64,000 nt of DNA, taken from positions 154,374,875 to 154,438,874 of the forward strand of contig CP136062.1 of assembly GCA_032622095.1 (NCBI GenBank), given 5' to 3'. The stretch comes from Siphonodentalium dalli (Eukaryota > Mollusca > Scaphopoda > Gadilida > Siphonodentaliidae). This document shows, one piece after another, positions 48,103-60,192 of this stretch. The position numbers and the translations under genes are program-made. The notes beneath the pieces are model-generated. The model did not search any database and was not told the origin of the DNA. It worked only from the letters and a program-made list of their open reading frames with translations. How positions within the stretch are numbered: the first letter of the stretch is position 1; every line of letters begins with the position of its first letter.

Positions 48103-49240
48103 TCTATCTATACTATATATTTTGAGACTTCGTATATATGTACTTCATAGAATCCAAAACGCGTGTAAAGATTGAGCTCAAACTTCCTATGTAAGTGTCA
48201 AATCTCACCGACACGACCGTGGTCGCGGTTTAGGGAAGCTCAGAGCACCCGTTCTCCAATCTCAAATCACCGCAAAGGCACGGCGGGGGTTAATCAAGTG
48301 ATTATTTAATGAGCGTTTGTTTTTGACGCATCTCTATAAAGAGCGTCTGTTTCCCATTCAACGTTATTCGCATCTGCAGAGTTATACGGGAACGCAAACG
48401 TTATCGCTCGAAATTTATTCCCTGCGAGCACGGATGGCGCGCTTTGTTTTTACAGTATATATACCGAAATCATCCCACATAATCACGAATATAGCATCAG
48501 ATTTCTCCCCAGATATACCGTTATAAAGCTACTGGAATCTGCCAATCTACGGGAAATTCCAGGGAATGCTGATTGAGCTCAAACTTGCTACCTACGGGAA
48601 GTGTCATATATATGAGTGTGTCCTTTATAGACTCTAACCGATTGAGCTCAAACTTGCCCAAGCCGTAAATATCAACAACAACGATATTGCTACCTACGGG
48701 GAGCAACGTTATTAGCATCTGCAGAATTATGCAGAGAGAAAGTGCTTTCCTATTTTTAGAACGCAACACATGTTTACGTCGCGTTGGTGATTGGGGTTCA
48801 CAACGGGGTTAATTGACTGTCCGCTCTTTGCGACGATGAGGTTCACGGCGGGGACTATTGACCAAACACTCACAATTTCGTCTTTTGCATCAGATACCAA
48901 CACCTCGACCGATCGGGACGAAACTTGGTACGTGAGTGTAGTTTGACCAGGTGGTCGTCGCTGTCGTATTGGCGAGCCCGTGCGACGCCCGTGCAGCGCA
49001 TGCGCAGACGAGATATCGGAAACGGGTGGAGCTATCGACTTGAAATTTGGTATGTGAATGTATCTTGCCCCGGATACGAATTTTATCGGGTCGCCGAGCC
49101 GTGCGACGCCAGATTCGCGCATGCGTGAAATTTGGTTTTTGAGTAGCCCGGTCCTGTACGGGGTTACATTGAAAAACTAAAATTAATGGATCGACCAAAG
49201 CCATCGGACGAATGCCGCCAGTGGCGGGCTAACCTGCTAG
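48103..49240 (+). mobile_element. Helitron unit 3, chimeric 3' end
   Basis: Head TCTATCTATACTATATAT. Near 49140-49165 it contains TTTTTGAGTAGCCCGGTCCT and GTACGGGG, which resembles the alternative terminus of unit 5 but lacks CTAG. It then runs on to the usual GCCGCCAGTGGCGGGC-CTAG end. Confidence 0.85.
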
Positions 49241-50568
49241 TCTATCTATACTATATATTTTGAGACTTCGTATATATGTATGTATGTACTTCATAGAATC
49301 CAAAACGCGTGTACATATTGAGCTCAAACTTCCTATGTAAGTGTCAAATCTCACCGACACGACCGTGGTCGCAGTTTAGAGAAGCTCAGAGCACCCGTTC
49401 TCCAATCTCAAATCACCGCAAAGGCACGGCGTAGGTTAATCAAGTGATTATTTAATGAGCGTTTGTTTTTGACGCATCTCTATAAAGAGCGTCTGTTTGC
49501 CATTCAACGTTATTTGCATCTGCAGAGAGATATACGGAACATACATTAAATTTAAAAAACATTTGTTTCTGACCAACCCTGCGAGCACGGATGGCGCGCT
49601 TTGTTTTTACAGTATATAGTTATATACCGAAATCATCCCAGATAATCACGAATATAGCATCAGATTTCTCCCCAGATAATACCGTTATAAAGCTACTGGA
49701 ATCTGCCAATATACGGGAAATTCCAGGGAATGCCGATTGAGCTCAAACTTGCTACCCACGGGAAGTGTCATATATATGAGTGTGTCCTTTATAGACTCGA
49801 ACCGATTGAGCTCAAACTTGCTAAATAAGAAAATAGCACCCAAGCCGTAAATATCAACAACAACGATATTGCTACCTAAGGGGAGCAACGTTATTAGCAT
49901 CTGCAGAATTATGCAGAGAGAAAGTGCTTTCCTATTTTTAGAACGCAACACATGTTTACGTCGCGTTGGTGATTGAGGTTCTCAACGGGGTTAATTGACT
50001 GTCCGCTCTTTGCGACGATGAGGTTCACGGCGGGGACTATTGACCAACACTCACAATTTCGTCTTTTGCATCAGATACCAACACCTCGACCGATCGGGAC
50101 AAAACTTGGTACGTGAGTGTAGTTTGACCAGGTGGTCGACCCTGTCGTATTGGCGAGCCCGTGCGACGCCCGTGCAGCGCATGCGCAGACGAGATATCGG
50201 AAACGGGTGGAGCTATCGACTTGAAATTTGGTATGTGAATGTATCTTGCGCCGGGTACAAATTTTATCGGGTCGCCGAGCCCGTGCGACGCCCGTGCAGC
50301 GCATGCGCAGACGAGATCTAGGAAACGGGTGGAGCTATCGATTTGAAATTTGCTATGTGAATGTATCTTGCACCGGGTACAAATTTTATCGGGTCGCCGA
50401 GCCCGTGCGACGCCAGCTTCGCGCATGCGCAGACCAGATCTCGGAAACGGGTGGAGCTACCGGGTACAATTTTTTCTTATTGAAACGCGTGGAGCTAAAA
50501 ATTAAAAACAAATATATAAAAAAATGTCATGTTTCGGACAAGCCGCCGGTGGCGGGCTAACCTGCTAG
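49241..50568 (+). mobile_element. Helitron unit 4
   Basis: 1,328 bp. Head TCTATCTATACTATATAT; three ~122-bp internal repeats (near 50154, 50278 and 50400); tail AAGCCGCCGGTGGCGGGC and CTAG. Confidence 0.88.
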
Positions 50569-51106
50569 TCTCATATATATTTTGAAGACCTCTGTCTGTA
50601 TGTTTGTCTGTCTGTCATTAATACAAATTTACGATTCTCGACCGATCGGAACGAAACTTGGTACGTGTGTGTAGTTTGACCAGGCGGTGAACGTTGTCGT
50701 ATTGGCGAGCCCGTGCGGCGCCCGCTTCGCGCATGCGCAGACGAGATCTCGGAAACGGGTGGAGCTATCGACTTGAAATTTACTATGTGAATGTATCTTG
50801 CCCCGGATACGAATTTTATCGGTGTCGCCGAGCCCGGGCCGTGCGACACCAGCTTCGCGCATGCGCAGACGAGATCTCGGAAACGGGTGGAGCTATCGAC
50901 TTGAAATTTGCTATGTGAATGTATCTTGCCCCGGATACGAATTTTATCGGGTCGCCGAGCCCGTGCGACGCCAGCTTCGCGCATGCGCAGACGAGATCTC
51001 GGAAACGGGTGCTATCGACTTGAAATTTGGTTTTTGAAACGGGTGGAGCTATCGACTTGAAATTTGGTTTTTGAATAGCCCGGACAACGTCGGGCTCATC
51101 GGCTAG
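50569..51106 (+). mobile_element. Helitron unit 5, second terminus type
   Basis: 538 bp. Head TCTCATATATATTTTGAAGA and tail CCCGGACAACGTCGGGCTC then ATCGGCTAG differ from all other units, but the interior has the same ~122-bp repeats. It is therefore a distinct Helitron family sharing internal satellite with its neighbours. Confidence 0.8.
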
Positions 51107-52424
51107 TACTATATATTTTGAGACTTCGTATATATGTATGTATGTACTTCATAGAATCCAAAACGCGTGTAAAGATTGAGCTCAAACTTCCTATGTCAGT
51201 GTCAAATCCCACCGACACGACCGTGGTCGCAGTTTAGAGAAGCTCAGAGCACCCGTTCTCCAATCTCAAATCACCGCAAAGGCACGGCGTGGGTTAATCA
51301 AGTGATTATTTAATGAGCGTTTGTTTTTGACGCATCTCTATAAAGAGCGTCTGTTTGCCATTCAACGTTATTTGCATCTGCAGAGAGATATACGGAACAT
51401 ACATTAAATTTAAAAAACATTTGTTTCTGACCAACCCTGCGAGCACGGATGGCGCGCTTTGTTTTTACAGTATATAGTTATATACCGAAATCATCCCAGA
51501 TAATCACGAATATAGCATCAGATTTCTCCCCAGATATACCGTTATAAAGCTACTGGAATCTGCCAATCTACGGGAAATTCCAGGGAATGCCGATTGAGCT
51601 CAAACTTGCTACCCACGGGAAGTGTCATATATATGAGTGTGTCCTTTATAGACTCGAACCGATTGAGCTCAAACTTGCTAAATAAGAAAATAGCCCCAAG
51701 CCGTAAATATCAACAACAACGATATTGCTACCTACGGGGAGCAACGTTATTAGCATCTGCAGAATTATGCAGAGAGAAAGTGCTTTCCTATTTTTAGAAC
51801 GCAACACATGTTTACGTTGCGTTGGTGATTGAGGTTCACAACGGGGTTAATTGACTGTCCGCTCTTTGCGACGATGAGGTTCACGGCGGGGACTATTGAC
51901 CAACACTCACAATTTCGTCTTTTGCATCAGATACCAACACCTCGACCGATCTGGACGAAACTTGGTACGTGAGTGTAGTTTGACCAGCTGGTCGTCGCTG
52001 TCGTATTGGCGAGCCCGTGCGACGCCCGTGCAGCGCATGCGCAGACGAGATATCGGAAACGGGTGGAGCTATCGACTTGAAATTTGGTATGTGAATGTAT
52101 CTTGCGCCGGGTACAAATTTTATCGGGTCGCCGAGCCCGTGCGACGCCCGTGCAGCGCATGCGCAGACGAGATCTAGGAAACGAGTGGAGCTATCGACTT
52201 GAAATTTGCTATGTGAATGTATCTTGCACCGGGTACAAATTTTATCGGGTCGCCGAGCCCGTGCGACGCCAGCTTCGCGCATGCGCAGACCAGATCTCGG
52301 AAACGGGTGGAGCTACCGGGTACAAATTGTACTTATTGAAACGCGTGGAGCTAAAAATTAAAAAAATATATATAAAAAAATGTCATGTTTCGGACAAGCC
52401 GCCGGTGGCGGGCTAACCTGCTAG
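51107..52424 (+). mobile_element. Helitron unit 6
   Basis: 1,318 bp. Joined to the previous CTAG as CTAG|TACTATATATT, lacking the usual TCTA. Closest to unit 10 (shared GATCTGGACG and ACAAATTGTACTTATTG). Confidence 0.88.
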
Positions 52425-53743
52425 TACTATATATTTTGAGACTTCGTATATATGTATGTATGTACTTCATAGAATCCAAAACGCGTGTAAAGATTGAGCT
52501 CAAACTTCCTATGTCAGTGTCAAATCCCACCGACACGACCGTGGTCGCAGTTTAGAGAAGCTCAGAGCACCCGTTCTCCAATCTCAAATCACCGCAAAGG
52601 CACGGCGTGGGTTAATCAAGTGATTATTTAATGAGCGTTTGTTTTTGACGCATCTCTATAAAGAGCGTCTGTTTGCCATTCAACGTTATTTGCATCTGCA
52701 GAGAGATATACGGAACATACATTAAATTTAAAAAACATTTGTTTCTGACCAACCCTGCGAGCACGGATGGCGCGCTTTGTTTTTACAGTATATAGTTATA
52801 TACCGAAATCATCCCAGATAATCACGAATATAGCATCAGATTTCTCCCCAGATATACCGTTATAAAGCTACTGGAATCTGCCAATATACGGGAAATTCCA
52901 GGGAATGCCGATTGAGCTCAAACTTGCTACCCACGGGAAGTGTCATATATATGAGTGTGTCCTTTATAGACTCGAACCGATTGAGCTCAAACTTGCTAAA
53001 TAAGAAAATAGCCCCCAAGCCGTAAATATCAACAACAACGATATTGCTACCTACGGGGAGCAACGTTATTAGCATCTGCAGAATTATGCAGAGAGAAAGT
53101 GCTTTCCTATTTTTAGAACGCAACACATGTTTACGTCGCGTTGGTGATTGAGGTTCACAACGGGGTTAATTGACTGTCCGCGCTTTGCGACGATGAGGTT
53201 CACGGCGGGGACTATTGACCAACACTCACAATTTCGTCTTTTGCATCAGATACCAACACCTCGACCGATCGGGACGAAACTTGGTACGTGAGTGTAGTTT
53301 GACCAGTTGGTCGTCGCTGTCGTATTGGCGAGCCCGTGCGACGCCCGTGCAGCGCATGCGCAGACGATATATCGGAAACGGATGGAGCTATCGACTTGAA
53401 ATTTGGTATGTGAATGTATCTTGCGCCGGGTACAAATTTTATCGGGTCGCCGAGCCCGTGCGACGCCAGCTTCGCGCATGCGCAGACGAGATCTAGGAAA
53501 CGGGTGGAGCTATCGACTTGAAATTTGCTATGTGAATGTATCTTGCACCGGGTACAAATTTTATCGGGTCGCCGAGCCCGTGCGACGCCAGCTTCGCGCA
53601 TGCGCAGACCAGATCTCGGAAACGGGTGGAGCTACCGGGTACAAATTTTTCTTATTGAAACGCGTGGAGCTAAAAATTAAAACAAAATATATAAAAAAAT
53701 GTCATGTTTCGGACAAGCCGCCGGTGGCGGGCTAAGCTGCTAG
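52425..53743 (+). mobile_element. Helitron unit 7
   Basis: 1,319 bp. CTAG|TACTATATATT head. The end reads GGGCTAAGCTGCTAG instead of AACCTG, a variant shared only with unit 11, as is GGAAACGGATGGAGC. Confidence 0.88.
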
Positions 53744-53768
53744 TCTATACTATATATTTTGAGACTTC

Positions 53769-53805
<37 letters not shown>

Positions 53806-54799
53806 ATAGAATCCAAAACGCGTGTACAGATTGAGATCAAATTTCGTATGTAAGTGTAAAATCCCACCGACACCGCCGTAGTCGCGGTTTAGAGAAGCTC
53901 AGAGCACCCGTTCTCCAATCTCAAATCACCGCAAAGGCACGGCGGGGGTTAATCAAGTGATTATTTAATGAGCGTTTGTTTTTGACGCATCTCTATAAAG
54001 AGCGTCTGTTTCCCATTCAACGTTATTCGCATCTGCAGAGTTATACGGGAACGCAAACGTTATCGCTCGAAATTTATTCCCTGCGAGCACGGATGGCGCG
54101 CTCTGTTTTTACAGTATATAATTATATACCGAAATCATCCCAGATAATCACGAATATAGCATCAGATTTCTCCCCAGATATACCGTTATAAAGCTACTGG
54201 AATCTGCCAATCTACGGGAAATTCCAGGGAATGCCGATTGAGCTCAAACTTGCTACCTACGGGAAGTGTCATATATATGAGTGTGTCCTTTATAGACTCT
54301 AACCGATTGAGCTCAAACTTGCTAAATAAGAAAATAGTCCCCAAGCCGTAAATATCAACAACAACGATATTACTAACTACACGTTTTCGGCAATGTGAAA
54401 GTTTTCGGGGAGCCGTGATGCCAACAACAACGACCCGAAGACAGATTTCCCGACGGGAAGCGTTTGTTTTAAATTCAATGCAATGTTATCGTAGAGAGAT
54501 TTCACGAAACAAAGAATGCGTTGTCTGTCGTTCCTAGGAAGGGGGGATTTCTACGGGTAAATTTTTCCGCCAGAAACAAAAAAATTAATTAAAACAATTT
54601 AATAAAAACAATTTAAAATTAAAAAAAATTAACAATAAAATAACAATTCAGAAACGAAATATATTAAATTTAAAAAACATTAAATTCATATTCAAAAATA
54701 AAAAACAAAAATAAATAAAAACAAAATAATTACAAAAATGTCATGTTTCTGAAACAAAGCCATGGGACGAATGCCGCCAGTGGCGGGCTAACCTGCTAG
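53744..54799 (+). mobile_element. Helitron unit 8
   Basis: 1,056 bp. Head TCTATACTATATATTTTGAG followed by a (TG)n run. It lacks the 122-bp repeats and instead carries CACGTTTTCGGCAATGTG and an A-rich stretch (54590-54740). The first half matches unit 12. Confidence 0.87.
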
Positions 54800-55915
54800 T
54801 CTATACTATATATTTTGAGACTTCGTATATATGTGTGTGTGTACTTCATAGAATCCAAAACGCGTGTACAGATTGAGCTCAAACTTCCTATGTAAGTGTC
54901 AAATCCCACCGACACGACCGTGGTCGCGGTTTAGAGAAGCTCAGAACACCCGTTCTCCAATCTCAAATCACCGCAAAGGCACGGCGGGGGTTAATCAAGT
55001 GATTATTTAATGAGCGTTTGTTTTTGACGCATCTCTATAAAGAGCGTCTGTTTGCCATTCAACGTTATTTGCATCTGCAGAGAGATATACGGTACATACA
55101 TTAAATTAAAAAAACATTTGTTTCTGACCAACCCTGCGAGCACGGATGGCGCGCTTGTTTTTACAGTATATAGTTATATACCGAAATCATCCCAGATAAT
55201 CACGAATATAGCATCAGATTTCTCCCCAGATATACCGTTATAAAGCTACTGGAATCTGCCAATCTACGGGAAATTCCAGGGAATGCCGATTGAGCTCAAA
55301 CTTGCTACCCACGGGAAGTGTCATATATATGAGTGTGTCCTTTATAGACTCGAACCGATTGAGCTCAAACTTGCTAAATAAGAAAATAGCCCCCAAGCCG
55401 TAAATATCAACAACAACGATATTACTAAATACACGTTTTCGGCAATGTGAGAGTTTTCGGGGAGCCGTGATGCCAACAACAACGACCGAAGCCCTGAATG
55501 CCAACAACAGATTCAATGCAATGTTATCTATTATGCAGAGAGATTTCACGACATTACGACGGGTACGGCAGACTCAAAATATTATGCAGACAGATTTCCC
55601 GACGGGAAGCGTTTGTTTTAAATTCAATGCAATGTTATCGTAGAGAGATTTCACGAAACAAAGAATGCGTTGTCTGTCGTTCCTAGGAAGGGGGGATTTC
55701 TACGGGTAAATTTTTCCGCCAGAAACAAAAAAATTAATTAAAACAATTTACAATTTAATTAAAACAATTTAAAATTAAAAAAAAGTAACAATAAAAAAAC
55801 AATTCAGAAACAAAATATATTAAATTTAAAAAACATTAAATTCATATTCAAAAATGTCATGTTTCTGAAACAAAGCCATGGGACGAATGCCGCCAGTGGC
55901 GGGCTAACCTGCTAG
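54800..55915 (+). mobile_element. Helitron unit 9
   Basis: 1,116 bp. Same interior type as unit 8 (CACGTTTTCGGCAATGTG, GTTCCTAGGAAGGGGGG, A-rich tail). The GCCGTGATGCCAACAACAAC repeat is expanded near 55463-55508. Confidence 0.87.
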
Positions 55916-57235
55916 TACTATATATTTTGAGACTTCGTATATATGTATGTATGTACTTCATAGAATCCAAAACGCGTGTAAAGATTGAGCTCAAACTTCC
56001 TATGTCAGTGTCAAATCTCACCGACACGACCGTGGTCGCAGTTTAGAGAAGCTCAGAGCACCCGTTCTCCAATCTCAAATCACCGCAAAGGCACGGCGTG
56101 GGTTAATCAAGTGATTATTTAATGAGCGTTTGTTTTTGACGCATCTCTATAAAGAGCGTCTGTTTGCCATTCAACGTTATTTGCATCTGCAGAGAGATAT
56201 ACGGAACATACATTAAATTAAAAAAACATTTGTTTCTGACCAACCCTGCGAGCACGGATGGCGCGCTTTGTTTTTACAGTATATAGTTATATACCGAAAT
56301 CATCCCAGATAATCACGAATATAGCATCAGATTTCTCCCCAGATATACCGTTATAAAGCTACTGGAATCTGCCAATCTACGGGAAATTCCAGGGAATGCC
56401 GATTGAGCTTAAACTTGCTACCCACGGGAAGTGTCATATATATGAGTGTGTCCTTTATAGACTCGAACCGATTGAGCTCAAACTTGCTAAATAAGAAAAT
56501 AGCCCCCCAAGCCGTAAATATCAACAACAACGATATTGCTACCTACGGGGAGCAACGTTATTAGCATCTGCAGAATTATGCAGAGAGAAAGTGCTTTACT
56601 ATTTTTAGAACGCAACACATGTTTACGTCGCGTTGGTGATTGAGGTTCACAACGGGGTTAATTGACTGTCCGCTCTTTGCGACGATGAGGTTCACGGCGG
56701 GGACTATTGACCAACACTCACAATTTCGTCTTTTGCATCAGATACCAAAACCTCGACCGATCTGGACGAAACTTGGTACGTGAGTGTAGTTTGACCAGTT
56801 GGTCGTCGCTGTCGTATTGGCGAGCCCGTGCGACGCCCGTGCAGCGCATGCGCAGACGAGATATCGGAAACGGGTGGAGCTATCGACTTGAAGTTTGGTA
56901 TGTGAATGTATCTTGCGCCGGGTACAAATTTTATCGGGTCGCCGAGCCCGTGCGACGCCCGTGCAGCGCATGCGCAGACGAGATCTAGGAAACGGGTGGA
57001 GATATCGACTTGAAATTTGCTATGTGAATGTATCTTGCGCCGGGTACAAATTTTATCGGGTCGCCGAGCCCGTGCGACGCCAGCTTCGCGCATGCGCAGA
57101 CCAGATCTCGGAAACGGGTGGAGCTACCGGGTACAAATTGTACTTATTGAAACGCGTGGAGCTAAAAATTAAAAAAATATATATACAAAAATGTCATGTT
57201 TCGGACAAGCCGCCGGTGGCGGGCTAACCTGCTAG
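55916..57235 (+). mobile_element. Helitron unit 10
   Basis: 1,320 bp. CTAG|TACTATATATT head; equivalent of unit 6 in the second higher-order repeat. Confidence 0.88.
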
Positions 57236-58554
57236 TACTATATATTTTGAGACTTCGTATATATGTATGTATGTACTTCATAGAATCCAAAACGCGTGTA
57301 AAGATTGAGCTCAAACTTCCTATGTCAGTGTCAAATCCCACCGACACGACCGTGGTCGCAGTTTAGAGAAGCTCAGAGCACCCGTTCTCCAATCTCAAAT
57401 CACCGCAAAGGCACGGCGTGGGTTAATCAAGTGATTATTTAATGAGCGTTTGTTTTTGACGCATCTCTATAAAGAGCGTCTGTTTGCCATTCAACGTTAT
57501 TTGCATCTGCAGAGAGATATACGGAACATACATTAAATTTAAAAAACATTTGTTTCTGACCAACCCTGCGAGCACGGATGGCGCGCTTTGTTTTTACAGT
57601 ATATAGTTATATACCGAAATCATCCCAGATAATCACGAATATAGCATCAGATTTCTCCCCAGATATACCGTTATAAAGCTACTGGAATCTGCCAATATAC
57701 GGGAAATTCCAGGGAATGCCGATTGAGCTCAAACTTGCTACCCACGGGAAGTGTCATATATATGAGTGTGTCCTTTATAGACTCGAACCGATTGAGCTCA
57801 AACTTGCTAAATAAGAAAATAGCCCCCAAGCCGTAAATATCAACAACAACGATATTGCTACCTACGGGGAGCAACGTTATTAGCATCTGCAGAATTATGC
57901 AGAGAGAAAGTGCTTTCCTATTTTTAGAACGCAACACATGTTTACGTCGCGTTGGTGATTGAGGTTCACAACGGGGTTAATTGACTGTCCGCTCTTTGCG
58001 ACGATGAGGTTCACGGCGGGGACTATTGACCAACACTCACAATTTCGTCTTTTGCATCAGATACCAACACCTCGACCGATCGGGACGAAACTTGGTACGT
58101 GAGTGTAGTTTGACCAGTTGGTCGTCGCTGTCGTATTGGCGAGCCCGTGCGACGCCCGTGCAGCGCATGCGCAGACGAGATATCGGAAACGGATGGAGCT
58201 ATCGACTTGAAATTTGGTATGTGAATGTATCTTGCGCCGGGTACAAATTTAATCGGGTCGCCGAGCCCGTGCGACGCCCGTGCAGCGCATGCGCAGACGA
58301 GATCTAGGAAACGGGTGGAGCTATCGACTTGAAATTTGCTATGTGAATGTATCTTGCACCGGGTACAAATTTTATCGGGTCGCCGAGCCCGTGCGACGCC
58401 AGCTTCGCGCATGCGCAGACCAGATCTCGGAAACGGGTGGAGCTACCGGGTACAAATTTTTCTTATTGAAACGCGTGGAGCTAAAAATTAAAAAAAAATA
58501 TATAAAAAAATGTCATGTTTCGGGCAAGCCGCCGGTGGCGGGCTAAGCTGCTAG
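57236..58554 (+). mobile_element. Helitron unit 11
   Basis: 1,319 bp. Equivalent of unit 7, sharing the AAGCTGCTAG end. Confidence 0.88.
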
Positions 58555-59756
58555 TCTATACTATATATTTTGAGACTTCGTATATGTGTGTGTGTGTGTG
58601 TGTGTACTTCATAGAATCCAAAACGCGTGTACAGATTGAGATCAAATTTCGTATGTAAGTGTAAAATCCCACCGACACCGCCGTAGTCGCGGTTTAGGGA
58701 AGCTCAGAGCACCCGTTCTCCAATCTCAAATCACCGCAAAGGCACGGCGGGGGTTAATCAAGTGATTATTTAATGAGCGTTTGTTTTTGACGCATCTCTA
58801 TAAAGAGCGTCTGTTTCCCATTCAACGTTATTCGCATCTGCAGAGTTATACGGGAACGCAAACGTTATCGCTCGAAATTTATTCCCTGCGAGCACGGATG
58901 GCGCGCTCTGTTTTTACAGTATATACCTTTGGTATATACCGAAATCATCCCAGATAATCACGAATATAGCATCAGATTTCTCCCCAGATATACCGTTATA
59001 AAGCTACTGGAATCTGCCAATCTACGGGAAATTCCAGGGAATGCCGATTGAGCTCAAACTTGCTACCTACGGGAAGTGTCATATATATGAGTGTGTCCTT
59101 TATAGACTCGAACCGATTGAGCTCAAACTTGCTAAATAAGAAAATAGCCCCCAAGCCGTAAATATCAACAACAACGATATTGCTACCTACGGGGAGCAAC
59201 GTTATTAGCATCTGCAGAATTATGCAGAGAGAAAGTGCTTTCCTATTTTTAGAACGCAACACATGTTTACGTCGCGTTGTTGATTGAGGTTCACAACGGG
59301 GTTAATTGACTGTCCGCTCTTTGCGACGACGAGGTTCACGGCGGGGACTATTGACCAACACTCACAATTTCGTCTTTTGCATCAGATACCAACACCTCGA
59401 CCGATCGGGACCAAACTTGGTATGTGAGTGTAGTTTGACCAGGTGGTCGTCGCTGTCGTATTGACGAGCCCGTGCGACGCCCGTGCAGCGCATGCGCAGA
59501 CGAGATATCGGAAACGGGTGGAGCTATCGACTTGAAATTTGGTATGTGAATGTATCTTGCGCCGGGTACAAATTTTATCGGGTCGCCGAGCCCGTGCGAC
59601 GCCAGCTTCGCGCATGCGCAGACCAGATCTCGGAAACGGGTGGAGCTACCGGGTACAAATTTTTCTTATTGAAACGCGTGAAGCTAAAAATTAAAAAAAA
59701 ATATTTTAAAAATGTCATGTTTCGGACAAGCCGCCGGTGGCGGGCTAACCTGCTAG
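58555..59756 (+). mobile_element. Helitron unit 12, last of the array, mosaic
   Basis: 1,202 bp. The first half matches unit 8 (TG run, CACCGACACCGCCGTAGTCG); the second half matches units 4/7/11 but has two ~122-bp repeats where those have three. CTAG ends at 59756 and host T follows. Confidence 0.87.
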
Positions 59757-60192
59757 TCCTATATATAATAACATATATGATTATGAACATTTAATACAAG
59801 ATTTGACAGTAATGCATATAATGGTATAGATGGATTGATTGGAAAGGGGCCGATTAAACAATAAGCCCAAGGAATTGTGTTAAGTTATCTTATAAGCCAC
59901 CCTTATGTTTCGCGCCGTCTCTCAATTAAATGGAGTCGGACGGGAAGGAATGGAAATATTATAATAATAGTAATGATGATGTCGTACGTGAGAGGTAGAG
60001 GAGAGCGAGAGAGAGGAGATGGATAGAGAGAAAATGATCAAAAGCTATATATTGAGAGCGAGAGAGATGGAGAGAAAAAGATCAAGCGAGATATAAATAA
60101 AGTCGATTAAAGTTGACGAAAAATCCGGCAACTGGATCTGGGCGTAAAGTCAGCTATATGGCGGGGTAACGCAACCGTACTTCCATGTAAAC
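59757..60192. other. No gene seen; GA-rich tract
   Basis: GAGAGAGG-type purine repeats at about 59990-60090. Host flank of the Helitron array. Confidence 0.5.

Larger units (their letters stand above)
39737..59756 (+). mobile_element. Head-to-tail array of twelve Helitron-type units
   Basis: Each unit begins (TC)TATACTATATATTTTGAG or a close variant. Most end in a short GC hairpin (CCGCC-AGT/GGT-GGCGG) about 11 bp before CTAG; one uses a different hairpin. These are the termini of Helitrons: 5' TC, 3' hairpin and CTRR. The array starts after A (39736) and stops before T (59757), matching AT-target insertion. Adjacent units abut with no host base, so they look like rolling-circle concatemers or products of later unequal exchange, not repeated insertions. 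No Rep/helicase gene is present, so all units are non-autonomous. Confidence 0.9.

Noticed and set aside
48700-59800. Repeated frames such as MREAGVARARRPDK and MLRSKNRKALSLCI on the minus strand, and MTNTHNFVFC on the plus strand
   Set aside because: They recur only because the Helitron units repeat. Both strands and several frames are open at once, and none has a recognisable domain or consistent start context.
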